Source of the DNA: Chrysomallon squamiferum | Taxonomy: Eukaryota > Mollusca > Gastropoda > Neomphalida > Peltospiridae | Assembly: GCA_012295275.1 (NCBI GenBank) | Contig: CM022671.1 | Location: 28,831,250-28,843,749, forward strand | Reading direction: 5' to 3' | Length of the DNA: 12,500 nt | In this document: piece after piece, positions 1-8,250 of the stretch | Position numbering within the stretch: position 1 is the stretch's first letter | Layout of the letters: every line of letters starts with the position of its first letter | The notes under the pieces: generated by a model | What the model saw: only the letters and a program-made list of their open reading frames with translations | The model's database searches: none | What the model was told of the DNA's origin: nothing | Position numbers and translations under genes: made by a program

Positions 1-71
1 AACAGTCTGGGTATGATTTGAGAAAAACACTTGTCCTTGCTGCAAAATATCATAAATCATACCATACTGTT
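1..71. repeat. Imperfect inverted repeat (hairpin) at the window edge
   Basis: Bases 1-19 (AACAGTCTGGGTATGATTT) match the reverse complement of bases 54-71 (AACAGTATGGTATGATTT) apart from one substitution and one single-base insertion. The spacer is about 34 bases. The left arm starts at base 1, so the repeat may extend beyond the window. It could be the end of a small foldback or MITE-like element or a chance palindrome. A pre-miRNA is less likely because the loop is long. No target-site duplication can be checked on the left. Confidence 0.55.
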
Positions 72-294
72 AGTTTATTACTAGGGGTGTATGCTTGTGT
101 TCAGTGACTGATGACTAACATTTGTGCTACCCGATGTGTCTCACATATCACAAAATAATTTAGAAAACACTGGTAGATTTTACCAAACCAGCTCATTTAT
201 GCCCTTTGAAATATTTTCAGAAATCCATCCACCCAATAACTTGAACTTTTAGAAAAATGTATTTGCAGGTTTATATAATTTCTTTTTTTATAGT
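72..294. other. Unassigned non-repetitive sequence
   Basis: This stretch is slightly less AT-rich than most of the window. I see no long open frame, RNA gene or recognisable repeat in it. It runs into a T-rich tract at about 295. Confidence 0.5.
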
Positions 295-356
295 AATTTT
301 TTATTTTTTTTTTTATTTTATTTTATTTTATTTTATTTTTATTTTTTTTTTTTTTT
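295..356. repeat. T-rich (TTTTA)n low-complexity tract
   Basis: Runs of T are punctuated by single A bases, with a regular TTTTA core at about 312-341 and a T16 run at the right end. This is slippage-type low-complexity DNA. On the minus strand it would read as an A-rich tail, so a retroposon tail is an alternative, but I see no element body beside it. Confidence 0.85.
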
Positions 357-754
357 GAGATTTTTGTGAAGCATAATCATAATTGTTTTGATACTTATTT
401 ACAGCACTTGTTATGAGTGGCTTGGACTTCAGTAAAACTTACTTTTGTTTAATCTTTAAGCTGTCAAATTAAAGATAATTGTTTGTTATTTTTTTATTAT
501 TATTATGTTTTTTTAATTGTTTATTTTTTGTTTTCGTTTGTTTGTTGATTTTTTAAATTTTTGTACAATGTATATTTAAGAATAGTTAAAAATACAATGA
601 TGTGTATATTACTCAAATCATGCTTGTTTTAATTGTTTTGACTTCAAACCGTATTTTAATCATGCAAACCCCATTGTCTTGTCCAATGTTTAAGTGGAAA
701 TTGCTGAATTTCAGCCTAAATGAATATTTGTCTAAAATCTTTGATGTAAGGACA
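357..754. other. Non-coding stretch with a T-rich patch at 481-556
   Basis: I see no gene here. Positions 481-556 are T-rich, with TTA and TTTG patterns. The open frame starting near 602 reads into the T tract at 755-833 and ends as poly-Phe/Tyr, so it is a product of composition and not a gene. Nothing else is recognisable. Confidence 0.6.
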
Positions 755-802
755 TTTTTTTTTTATTTTTTTTTTTTTATTTTTACACTTTTTTTTTTTT
801 AT

Positions 803-833
<31 letters not shown>
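755..833. repeat. Long T tract including T29
   Basis: About 79 bases are almost pure T with a few interrupting A and C bases. They include T12 at 789-800 and T29 at 805-833. The tract may be a homopolymer expansion, or the poly(A) tail of a retroposon on the minus strand whose body would lie to the right of 833. I could not identify such a body. Read or assembly error is likely in a homopolymer of this length. Confidence 0.85.
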
Positions 834-837
<4 letters not shown>

Positions 838-1540
838 TTATAATAAGAACCTATATATCAGGTATATACAAGAATCTGAAATGTCTGTCAAAAATGAAAC
901 AAAATCATCCATTTTTAAATTTATAAAATGTTGCAGATCAGTTCCAAATGAAGGAAACAAAAATAGCAATAAATGGGGTGTTTTTGCACACCACTGCAAT
1001 CTTGTTGACTGAAAAAAAAAAAAAAAAAATTAACAAAAAAACATTTCCAAGGAAATCCTAAATATGCACCTTTCTGCTGATTGGTATTTTCCTCTTTTTT
1101 CCTCAAAGCCTCTTCATTTATGTGTGTATATGAAAGTGACTTTAATACAATTAATATTACACACATACCCACATGAACAGTGTCATGTGGATAATTTTTA
1201 ATATTTTTTCATTTATTGTTATTATGTTCTCATACTTAAAAATACTTACTACCACTGTAAGAATTACTTAAATCATTAAATAAAATATTTATAGTGCCAA
1301 TGAGTTAGACATACTCAAAAAAGTAAGTAGCAGTAAATGTTACAGTTTGCAGCCATGTTTATATTGGAGAATCCTAAATTATACTCTTTTTTTATCTCAC
1401 CTTTTAGGCTTTTTTCTCATTCCAACCATAACCCTTGTTACTGAACACTGAGTATTTGTGTCCTGTCTTGTTAACCTGATGTGAGTGTGTAATAGTCATC
1501 TGAAAACCAATAATATGCAGTATACTGAGATACTGTTAAA
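834..1540. other. Non-coding stretch with an A18 run at 1012-1029
   Basis: There is no supportable gene in about 700 bases. A minus-strand open frame of about 83 codons spans 921-1172. It crosses the A18 run at 1012-1029 (read as poly-Phe) and matches no family I recognise, so I treat it as chance. The rest is ordinary AT-rich sequence with no clear repeat. Confidence 0.55.
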
Positions 1541-1653
1541 TATTTATTTTTCATTTTATTTATTCATTCATTTTATTCATTTATTCATTATTTATATGTC
1601 CATTTATTTATTAATTTGTTTGTTCAGTTTTCTTTATTCATTTATCAGTTCAT
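1541..1653. repeat. Degenerate TTTA/TTCA tetranucleotide tract
   Basis: Repeated TTTA, TTCA and TTTG tetramers run through the block, with ATTCATTT-like units most regular at about 1555-1595. An open frame over 1485-1730 reads through it as a hydrophobic low-complexity peptide and is not a gene. The reverse complement resembles the A-rich block at 11009-12380. Confidence 0.8.
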
Positions 1654-1663
1654 ATCCAAAACA

Positions 1664-1680
1664 TTTTTTTTTTTTTTTTT
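1664..1680. repeat. T17 homopolymer run
   Basis: Seventeen consecutive T bases follow ACA and end at a G. This is a mononucleotide microsatellite or a minus-strand A tail. No associated element is visible. Confidence 0.9.
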
Positions 1681-1751
1681 GTATGGCTCAGAAACCCATT
1701 AAAATGCATTTGATAACAATGGAAAAATAATAAAATTATAAATGTATCAGC

Positions 1752-1920
1752 ATTATTTTATTTTATTTTATTTTATTTACACACCCAATATGTATCACTG
1801 TCTCAGATCTTTCTTATTTTTATTTTATTTTTATTAAATATAACACAATCACTTAATATTGAAAATAAAGGATATACATTGAATTTTATTTTATTTATTT
1901 TATTAATTTTATTTTATTTA
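1752..1920. repeat. Three TTTTA tracts separated by AT-rich spacers
   Basis: TTTTA-type pentamers occur at about 1752-1779, 1813-1836 and 1883-1920. Between them, TCTCAGATCTTTCTT at 1801 resembles the TCTCAGAAATTCCTT core of the decayed array at 1941-2600. The tracts may therefore have expanded inside an older, outlying unit of that array. Confidence 0.75.
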
Positions 1921-1940
1921 GTCTTACATAAACCTGTATG

Positions 1941-2600
1941 CTTGAGATATTCTTTAAAACAGAACAAAATGAAATAACAGTGTAGAGATAAATATTTAAA
2001 AGTTATAATTAATTTTATTTACTTTTTACTTAATTATAATCTTGATGCCATTCTTTCAGAATACATAAATTTACATGATAGTAACCCCAACAATTATGAT
2101 TTTAACAAAAAAAATCCTTTACACAGCTAAATGAAATAAAAATAAAAATTAATCTTAAATGTTTCAAACAGATAATGAAACAGTTTTATTTATGACTTCA
2201 ACAATCATATCTCAGACATTTTTTAAAATTGAACAAAATTATATAAAAATTAGTCTTAAACTTACCAAATAAATAAATTATTTTGATTAGATTTACTGTT
2301 ATTGTTTCAACAATCATGTCTCAGAAATTCCTTTAACTAGATCAAAATGAAATAAGAATTATTCATACATTTATCAGATAATTAAAGAAACAAATTATTA
2401 TGTTTAGTTTTAATTGTTTTATTTTAAACAGTTAAATCTCAGAAATTTCTTAAACAATCTCAGAAATTTTGCAGCATAAGACAAAAATTAGTTTTAAAAA
2501 TTTATCAAATAATGAAGCAATTTTTCTTTATTTTACTGTTAAGGTTTCAGCAATAACGTCTCAGAAATTCCTTATAAACTACAGCAAGCAACAATGAAGC
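1941..2600. repeat. Decayed tandem array, ~110-120 bp unit
   Basis: The landmark CAATCATGTCTCAGAAATTC recurs in diverged form with CAAT (or CAGT) at 2091, 2202, 2311, 2429 and 2551, giving spacings of 111, 109, 118 and 122. Other conserved points lie in order within each unit: CTTTAAA, then a GAACAAAATGAAATAA-like string, AATTAGTCTTAAA, a TTATCAAATAATGAA-like string and TTTTACTGTTA. An older remnant starts near 1941 (TTGAGATATTCTTTAAA). A short extra TCTCAGAAATTT at 2458 suggests a local duplication. There are about five recognisable copies, all considerably diverged and without an open frame across units. The array looks like an old minisatellite, possibly begun from a transposon fragment. 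Confidence 0.75.
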
Positions 2601-2625
2601 TGATCATAATACTCGAATATTTAAT

Positions 2626-2630
<5 letters not shown>

Positions 2631-2664
<34 letters not shown>

Positions 2665-2680
2665 CACACACATACACACA
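2631..2680. repeat. (CA)n microsatellite
   Basis: A pure CA run covers about 2631-2662, followed by an imperfect CATGCACACACATACACACA tail to 2680. Such alternating purine-pyrimidine DNA is typically length-variable and can adopt Z-DNA. Confidence 0.95.
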
Positions 2681-2886
2681 GTCCCACATACTCAGCAATC
2701 ACTAAGTAAAAAGAAAAAACAGAGGCCATAAATACAGTAGAAATTCAATAACAATAAATGTGATAGAAAGGTGTTTATATCCACACATTAATTTGCCTCT
2801 ATCACTTTTATGTGAAGGTTACACACCTATAAGGATTACATCAATGGGATGTGTATAAATTATAGTTATTCCTCTCACGTGGTTAT
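2681..2886. other. Unassigned sequence
   Basis: No gene or clear repeat is visible. The stretch is somewhat richer in G and C than its surroundings. AGGTGT near 2769 and ACACCT near 2823 form only a short, unconvincing inverted pair. Confidence 0.45.
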
Positions 2887-2933
2887 GGTTATTTATGGCT
2901 CCTCCCTTGCCCACATGAAAGGGGGAAATAACT
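2887..2933. repeat. Small foldback element (GGTTATTT ... AAATAACT)
   Basis: The left arm GGTTATTT (2887-2894) and CCCTT (2904-2908) pair with the right arm AAGGG within 2919-2925 and AAATAACT (2926-2933), leaving a short loop around CCCACATGA. From memory, molluscan genomes carry abundant short repeats with an AAGGGAGATAACT-like core, which this resembles. I cannot confirm that without a search. It is the main basis for suggesting a mollusc. Confidence 0.45.
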
Positions 2934-3150
2934 GGTGTATGAAGAGATAAATCAGTAGAGTGATTTTTATGTAATTTTTATAGATGATTTTTTTTTTGTT
3001 AATGTGTCATTGAGTAAATTTAATCGCAGCTTCGGTAACTTTTTGATATATTTTGCTTCTTTTCTTTATTTGATCCCGTCCGTTCCTGTTTCAGCCTCTC
3101 AGTCCATCCACTGTTAAATTCACTTTCTTAAATGTTGCTGAGTTAGTTTG
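2934..3150. other. Unassigned sequence with a pyrimidine-rich patch
   Basis: A pyrimidine-rich segment ending in TTCAG at about 3090-3094 has the form of a 3' splice site. No conserved exon follows, because the next open frame enters the TTTA array within about 60 bases. I do not call an exon. Confidence 0.45.
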
Positions 3151-3327
3151 TATTTATTTATTTATATATTTATTTATTTTTATATTTATTTATTTTTTAT
3201 TTTTTATTTTATTTTTTTATTTATTTATTTATTTATTTATTTATTTGAATTTTTTTATTTATTTATTTATTTATTTATTATTATTATTTTTATTTTACTT
3301 TATTTATTTATTTTTATTTATTTATTT
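3151..3327. repeat. (TTTA)n microsatellite array
   Basis: About 177 bases consist mainly of TTTA units with interspersed T runs and a short ATT patch. The long plus-strand open frame from about 3148 translates it as Phe/Ile/Tyr/Leu repeats and is not a gene. The array is likely polymorphic in length. Confidence 0.95.
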
Positions 3328-3685
3328 AAACCAACTACTGAAGTAGTTTTGACTAGTGGCATGTAGAGAAGTATTGCATTTACAAATTGTTTATATATTT
3401 ATTTTTTGAAAAGAAAGATCTTTACATATAAAATACAAATATTTATACAAAGCATAAGGAAAAGGTAAATCCAGAATTAAAAAACATTTATTTTTCATTT
3501 CTGCTTCCATTGTTATTAGTCCTTGTACTATTATTTTTTTATATATTTTTTATTATGAGTATTATTATTGTTTTTTTTTAAATCTGTAAGGAAACAAAAT
3601 GTATTATATGTAAATTTTGTACAGACACAATCAGTCGGTGTTAAGTAAATTTTTAACAAGTTTTACTTTTCATAAAATACTTTTC
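3328..3685. other. Non-coding AT-rich sequence
   Basis: There is no gene-like open frame or RNA gene. A loose T-rich/TTA patch lies at about 3530-3580. Nothing else stands out. Confidence 0.55.
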
Positions 3686-3706
3686 TTTTTATATATATAT
3701 ATATTA
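3686..3706. repeat. Short (TA)n tract
   Basis: A short alternating TA run of about eight units follows a T-rich stretch. It is too short to say more. Confidence 0.75.
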
Positions 3707-3885
3707 ATAGAGATTGGGATGATCATTTTTTCTTAAACTTGTAATGGAAATTATCCATCTGGGCTAGCCAGATATTATTATATCTCTTTAACTGTTTAAA
3801 TTCAGTTCATGCTTTTGCTTCTACTTACATCAAATACAATGATTATGATTTGTTATTTTCACTGTGTCTTTAAGTTTATATATAA

Positions 3886-4046
3886 TGTGTATGTGTCTGT
3901 GAGTATGTTTGTATGTCTGGCTGGGTGTTTGTATGTCTGTGTCTGTGTTTATATAATGTTTATTTATTTATTTGTGTGTATGTTTATAGGTGTATGTGTG
4001 TTTATGTGTGTGTGCGTGCGTGTGTGTGTGTATGGGTGTGGGAGTG
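3886..4046. repeat. TG-rich cryptic microsatellite (TG/TATG/TCTG mix)
   Basis: About 160 bases are built from TG, TATG and TCTG units, with a TTTATTTATTTATTTG insert at about 3959-3974 and a purer TG run at 4005-4030 that includes two GCGTG steps. The plus strand is strongly G- and T-biased with very few C bases. A 109-codon open frame over 3809-4138 translates it as Val/Cys/Tyr repeats and is low-complexity, not a protein gene. Confidence 0.9.
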
Positions 4047-4450
4047 ATAAAGTAATTTATATTATTTTATACCAAGCCTTGATTGGTTTTGTTTTGTTCT
4101 TTCACCGTGTCAGCATTATTTTAATATTTTACATGTAGAAATAAGTTCACTGTTACTTTATATACCACTCACTGTAATGAACCAACATAGATAGAGATAT
4201 AATAACAAATTATTATTACACCTGTTTTATACATTTTATTTAATTTAATACCTGTCACATAATCATTTTTAAAAATAAACACAATTCTAGTAATTCTGTA
4301 AAACCTGTATTATTATTTTATTAATGAAAGATATTTTCACACTGTCCCAGATACAAGCCTGGAAACAGATGAGATAACTCTTTCAGTTTGACTTACTTTT
4401 TCTGTCACTCTAGCCTGAGGCCCATAAAAACCTGTATCATACCTTTACAA
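4047..4450. other. Non-coding stretch with recurring ACCTGT motifs
   Basis: I see no gene. ACCTGT recurs at about 4222, 4251, 4303 and 4430 with irregular spacing. This may be a very decayed left extension of the repeats at 4451-4726, but the alignment between copies is poor. Confidence 0.4.
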
Positions 4451-4583
4451 AACCTGTAACACAGACAAATCACGTTTAACAACAGTTTTAATAATTATCA
4501 CTGGTCGTCTGTTTTAGTGATGAAAGGTCTGTTAACACAGAAAAATTACGTTATTAATTTTAATGATGAACAGTTTTAATAAT
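4451..4583. repeat. Diverged direct duplication, offset 76-88 bp
   Basis: AACACAG at 4458 and 4534 and a TTACGTT/CACGTTT pair at 4547/4471 share an offset of 76. AACAGTTTTAATAAT at 4481 and 4569 has an offset of 88, which indicates an insertion of about 12 bases in the second copy. The second copy runs directly into the 35-bp minisatellite that begins at 4584. Confidence 0.65.
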
Positions 4584-4726
4584 GATGTTCATTTTAATTA
4601 TGAGATTATAATTATTTTCTGATATTTTAATTATGAAATTATAATTATATTCTGATGTTCATTTTAATAATGAAATTATAATTATTTTCTGATATTAATT
4701 TTAATAATGGAATTTCAATTATCATC
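4584..4726. repeat. Minisatellite, four copies of a 33-37 bp unit
   Basis: Four consecutive units start at 4584, 4621, 4654 and 4691, each opening with GATGTTC or GATATT and containing TTTTAATWATGAAATTATAA. Lengths are 37, 33, 37 and about 36. Units 1 and 3 share the GATGTTCATTTTAA opening, and units 2 and 4 share GATATT. This suggests a ~70-bp dimer that was duplicated once. Each unit contains an ATAATTAT palindrome. Confidence 0.8.
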
Positions 4727-4770
4727 ATTTTGTTAAATAATGTTATCATACAAAACATACAGTGGTCAGT

Positions 4771-4798
4771 TATGATAATAATTAAGTTAATTATCATA
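4771..4798. repeat. Short inverted repeat TATGATAAT ... ATTATCATA
   Basis: Nine-base perfect arms (4771-4779 and 4790-4798) flank a ten-base loop. A further TTATCATA copy lies at 4743-4750. In DNA this AT-rich, a palindrome of this size can arise by chance. Confidence 0.45.
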
Positions 4799-4872
4799 TA
4801 CTATTTAATGCTTACTTTTGGTTCAGTTTATTTCAAAATTTGACAAAACAAAAATAATAATTATATAATATT

Positions 4873-4886
4873 TTCTTCTTCTTCTT

Positions 4887-4960
<74 letters not shown>

Positions 4961-4998
4961 GATTATTATTATTATTTAATTAATTAATTAATTAATTA
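4873..4998. repeat. Compound microsatellite (TTC)14-(TTA)n-(TTAA)5
   Basis: Fourteen uninterrupted TTC units (4873-4914) pass without a gap into TTA units (to about 4975, interrupted once by a G at 4961), then into five TTAA units from 4976. The TTC part is a homopurine-homopyrimidine mirror repeat, the class able to form triplex H-DNA. Each junction changes by a single base, consistent with stepwise mutation of one parent tract followed by expansion. Confidence 0.95.
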
Positions 4999-5437
4999 TC
5001 TTTTTATTATAACACCTATAATATAGAAAATTATCATACCAATTGATAAAAACATTATCTCTTTTTATTGTGTCATCCAACTAAAAATACATGTCACCTC
5101 AGGCCCTAGAACTGCCCACATGTTTTTGTACTGAAAAGTCTGTTGTGATGTAAAAATATACAATACATCATATTACATAAAGTCCATTAACTGTAAACTC
5201 ACACTAACTAAAATTAACCATGCATCTTGGATATCTGGCTTGAACACAAACCACCATGTGAAGTACAGAATCTTACTAAATGTAGTTGACAATAAACTGC
5301 TCTATTTCTTGCTTGTTGTTGAGTTGTTGTGTTTGGAGTCAAGCCTTTAAGACACTTCCTATATGTTAACTCTTAGCTGGATCTAGATTGTGCGGCTTAA
5401 ACCTTCTTACAGTCGAGTAAACAAATAAGTTACAAAA
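4999..5437. other. Unassigned, relatively GC-richer stretch
   Basis: This is one of the least repetitive and least AT-rich parts of the window, especially about 5095-5400. I checked it for exons and RNA genes and found no sustained open frame, tRNA-like promoter boxes or familiar motif. If any exon or regulatory element is hidden in the window, this is a reasonable place to look. Confidence 0.45.
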
Positions 5438-5731
5438 TGTTTATGAATTTGGGCTCTTAAAAAAAAAATATCTGTGTCAGACCAGCAAGGATTCTAAGTC
5501 ACTGTTTAAAGAGTGTTTATGAATTTGGGCTCTTAAAAAAAAAAAAAAACAACTGTGTCAGACCAGCAAGTCACTGTTTAAAGAGTGTTTATGAATTTGG
5601 GCTTTTAAAACAATAATCAGGGAAAGCTTTTTAGTTATTGCATAAAAAAGTGTTTATTGATCTGGGCTGTAAAAAAGATTATGTTAGAAGATGATTGAAT
5701 TACTCAGATAGGTTCTAAGTCATTGTTTAAA
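5438..5731. repeat. Minisatellite, four copies of a ~75-bp unit
   Basis: Units start with TGTTTATGAATTTGGGCT at 5438, 5514, 5586 and, diverged (TGTTTATTGATCTGGGCT), at 5651. Lengths are 76, 72, 65 and 81. The first two also share an A tract, CTGTGTCAGACCAGCAAG and AGTCACTGTTTAAAGAG, so they are the youngest pair. Unit 3 has a different middle. Unit 4 regains GGTTCTAAGTCATTGTTTAAA, matching the end of unit 1. The internal A tract varies in length. The unit lengths are not multiples of three and no frame stays open. Confidence 0.9.
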
Positions 5732-5911
5732 TGTTTGCATTAAACAGTAGATATTAAACATGTATTAAAACTGTATTAGTTGAAACCACAGATGTATTAA
5801 ACACATACTTAAGTGGCTAAAGATATCCTGATGTTTAAATATTTATGAAATTAAAGTATTATAATATATTAATGTCAGAGTATTTGATGTATTTGTGTTC
5901 TATATATTTTA
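5732..5911. other. AT-rich spacer between two minisatellites
   Basis: Loose TATTAAACA-like repeats (about 5739-5805) lie between the 75-bp and 62-bp arrays. I see no gene. Confidence 0.45.
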
Positions 5912-6690
5912 GATGTTAGTATGTTGTACAGTTTTGGTGTATTTATGTTAGTATGTTAGGTATTTTATGTGTAATGTTAGTATGTTGTACAGTTTTAGTG
6001 TATTTATGTTAGTATGTTATGTATTTTATTGTATGATGTTAGTATCTTGTTCAATTTTAGTGTATTTATGTTAGTATGTTATGTATTTTATTGTATGATG
6101 TTAGTATCTTGTTCAATTTTAGTGTATTTATGTTAGTATGTTATGTATTTTATTGTATCACATTAGTATGTTGTACAGTTTCAGTGTATTTTATGTTAGT
6201 TTTTAAAATATTTTCTTCTAAGCTTTTAATATGTTGTATAATTTGAGTGTGTTAGTATGTTATGTATTTTGGTGTATTTTGTATGATATTTTATTTAATG
6301 CCATTAATGTTCTGTACCCTTTCAGCATGTTTTATGTTATTTTAAGCTTTCAGTGTGTTGTACAGTTTTATTGTATTTTATATCAGTTTTTTATGTCCAT
6401 TTTTTTATGCTGTTAAAATGGTGTACAGTTTTAGAGTATTTGTAGCTAGTATGTTAGATATATTTTTGTATACTGTTAGTATTATGTACAATTTTAGAGT
6501 ATTTTATGTTAGTATGTTATGTGTTTTATTGTATGATGTTGGTATGTTGTATAATTTTATTGTGTTTTAGGTTAGTATGTTATGTATTTTACTGTATTCT
6601 GTTATTATGTTGTATAATTTTAGTTATATTTTATGTTAGTATGACATATTATGTGTTTCACTGTATATTTTCAGTGTGTTGTACAAATAC
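5912..6690. repeat. 62-bp minisatellite, about 12 copies, dimeric unit
   Basis: ATGTTAGTATGTTGTACAG-like landmarks recur from 5913 at steps of 61, 62, 62, 62 and 63, then 78 and 46 in a disturbed middle, then 63, 63, 63, 63 and 69, ending near 6690. The unit is a dimer of ~31-bp halves that both start with ATGTTAGTATGTT. The copies at 6036-6097 and 6098-6159 differ at one base, while flanking copies are more diverged. That is the pattern expected from unequal exchange or slippage homogenising the core. The copy at 6036-6097 has 35 T, 14 A, 11 G and 2 C. Open frames over 6231-6697 are by-products, because neither 62 nor 31 is a multiple of three. Confidence 0.93.
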
Positions 6691-7659
6691 TGCTTAAAGT
6701 CAAACTTTCATAATTTTTATTTATTAAAAAATACTGGGGTATGTTCTCTCTGCTGTTAGGAACATTCAGAAGAGAGATATCAGCAATAAAATAAACAAGA
6801 ACAGTATTATAGAATGTTCCAACTGGTAGTTTAGGATCACAGATTTTGGGACAAAGTAATACAGGATCGTGACTACTTTAACTTTTTTAAATTTATTTAT
6901 TATTTACTTCTTTTATCTTCCAAGTGTCTTCAGGTGATATGATAAATAAATAAATATTAAACTATTGATCACTTCCATCAATAATTGTCATTATCACTGT
7001 TGGTGAATTGACTAGTACCATTTTGCATTGAACTGGGTTGGAACAAAAGTTCATAGTATTTTGGTTTTCTCAATAGATGGCATTTTAATACATGATTACA
7101 TTTCACATGTTTATACATTTTCTTAAAGGTTAACACATATTGTTGAATAAATAAATCAATGTACAAATATCTAAATATTATCTTTGAATTTCACACTAAA
7201 AAGCATTATAAAAAAACACTGACAAACACTACATACCAATCTGAAATGTTCGTTTACACTGTATCTGTGTATGGCCTGTTCTGAATTAAACTAGACCACA
7301 GCCAAATTGATTGGTAAATCCATTTGTTTCTAAAGCTGTAAAGTTTCAGTCAGTCTGTATACTGGCTAAATGAATATTTCTGTTTTTAAATGCACACAAC
7401 TAATTGCATTTATTTTAAATATCTTATTACGATGATGATGAGTGTAATAATACAGTTATCTCTATTCTCTGATAGTCTGTTTTATGAGCTGTCATGTTAT
7501 ACTGAGTTTTATGTTATGTGGCCTATATTTATCTCCTCAGTGAAATAAAAAATAAAACTGCCCTGCAACAGAAAGGAAATTAGATATTTTTTCAATACAT
7601 TTTTTTTATTCTAAACTGATATATTTTTATATCTGAAATCTGCTCATTACTTTAAGCAT
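6691..7659. other. Long non-coding stretch with one short inverted repeat
   Basis: There is no supportable gene in about 970 bases. GGAACATTC at 6759-6767 and GAATGTTCC at 6812-6820 form a 9-bp perfect inverted repeat, with a nested TCTCTCT/AGAGAGA pair (6745-6751, 6771-6777) alongside. A minus-strand open frame of about 62 codons (6978-7166) resembles no family I know and has no supporting context. The rest is plain AT-rich sequence. Confidence 0.5.
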
Positions 7660-8250
7660 TTATGTTGTGTTGTTTTATGTTCATTGATAATATGTTTATG
7701 TTGGATGATGTTATCAAATTTATGTATTTTATGTGTGACATGTAAATATTAGTTTTTATATTTTTGTTCATTTTATGTTTATTTTTTTTTTGTTTTTTTT
7801 TGTTTTTGTTTTATTAGTATTATGTAATGTTTTATTTTATTATATTTAGTACTAATTTATGTTCAGTGTCATTAGTTTAACATAAATTTTATGTTTAATT
7901 TATTTTAAGTAAGTTGTATTTAGTATTAATTTATGTTTAGTATAATTAGTTTTATGTTTGATATTACTAGCTTTATGTTTAAATTTAGTAATTTAACATT
8001 TAGTGGTATTTGGATTATGTTCAGCATTAATTAATATTTAGTATTAATGGGTTTTTTGTCTAATTTTTTTTATCATTAATGTTTAGAATTAATGGTTTAT
8101 CTTCAGTATTATTAATTTTATGTGAAGTATTAATTTATGTTTTAAGTTTAGTATTTAATATTATTGTTTTATATTTTATGTTTAATATTATTATTTTTAT
8201 TTTAGAAATAAAAAGTTCTAATTTTAATACTAATCAGTTTTGTATTTAGT
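7660..8250. repeat. Degenerate short-period T-rich repeat (TTTATGTT / TTTAGTATTAAT)
   Basis: TTTATGTT alternates with TTTAGTATTAAT-like strings, densest at about 7845-8215, with a loose period of around 20-40 bases. Copies are too diverged for firm unit borders. A T-rich patch with TTTTG units lies at about 7780-7812. The plus strand remains T-biased. The TTATGTTAGTAT flavour recalls the 62-bp array, but I could not align the two unit by unit. Confidence 0.6.

Noticed and set aside
921-1172. Minus-strand open frame of about 83 codons with some charged residues
   Set aside because: It crosses the A18 run as poly-Phe, matches no family I know, and has no splice or gene context. Chance is sufficient.
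3060-3150. Possible 3' splice site (pyrimidine tract then TTCAG near 3094) with an open frame after it
   Set aside because: Only about 19 codons precede the TTTA array and no matching donor or conserved peptide is visible.
2631-4046. CA tract and TG tract considered as long inverted-repeat ends of a transposon
   Set aside because: Only the simple-sequence motif is shared. The flanks do not match in inverted orientation.
3809-4138. Longest open frame in the window, about 109 codons, Cys/Val-rich
   Set aside because: The Cys/Val pattern comes from TG, TATG and TGTG microsatellite units, not from a cysteine-rich secreted peptide.
5438-6690. Regular repeats considered as a CRISPR array
   Set aside because: Units are contiguous and homologous over their full length, with no unique spacers. 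AT-rich eukaryotic minisatellites explain them.
6231-6697. Three overlapping hydrophobic open frames resembling membrane proteins
   Set aside because: They are translations of the 62-bp array in several frames. The period is not a multiple of three, so no conserved protein repeat exists.
6759-6820. 9-bp inverted repeat GGAACATTC / GAATGTTCC considered as MITE ends
   Set aside because: The arms are short, the outer bases do not pair, and no flanking target duplication is visible.
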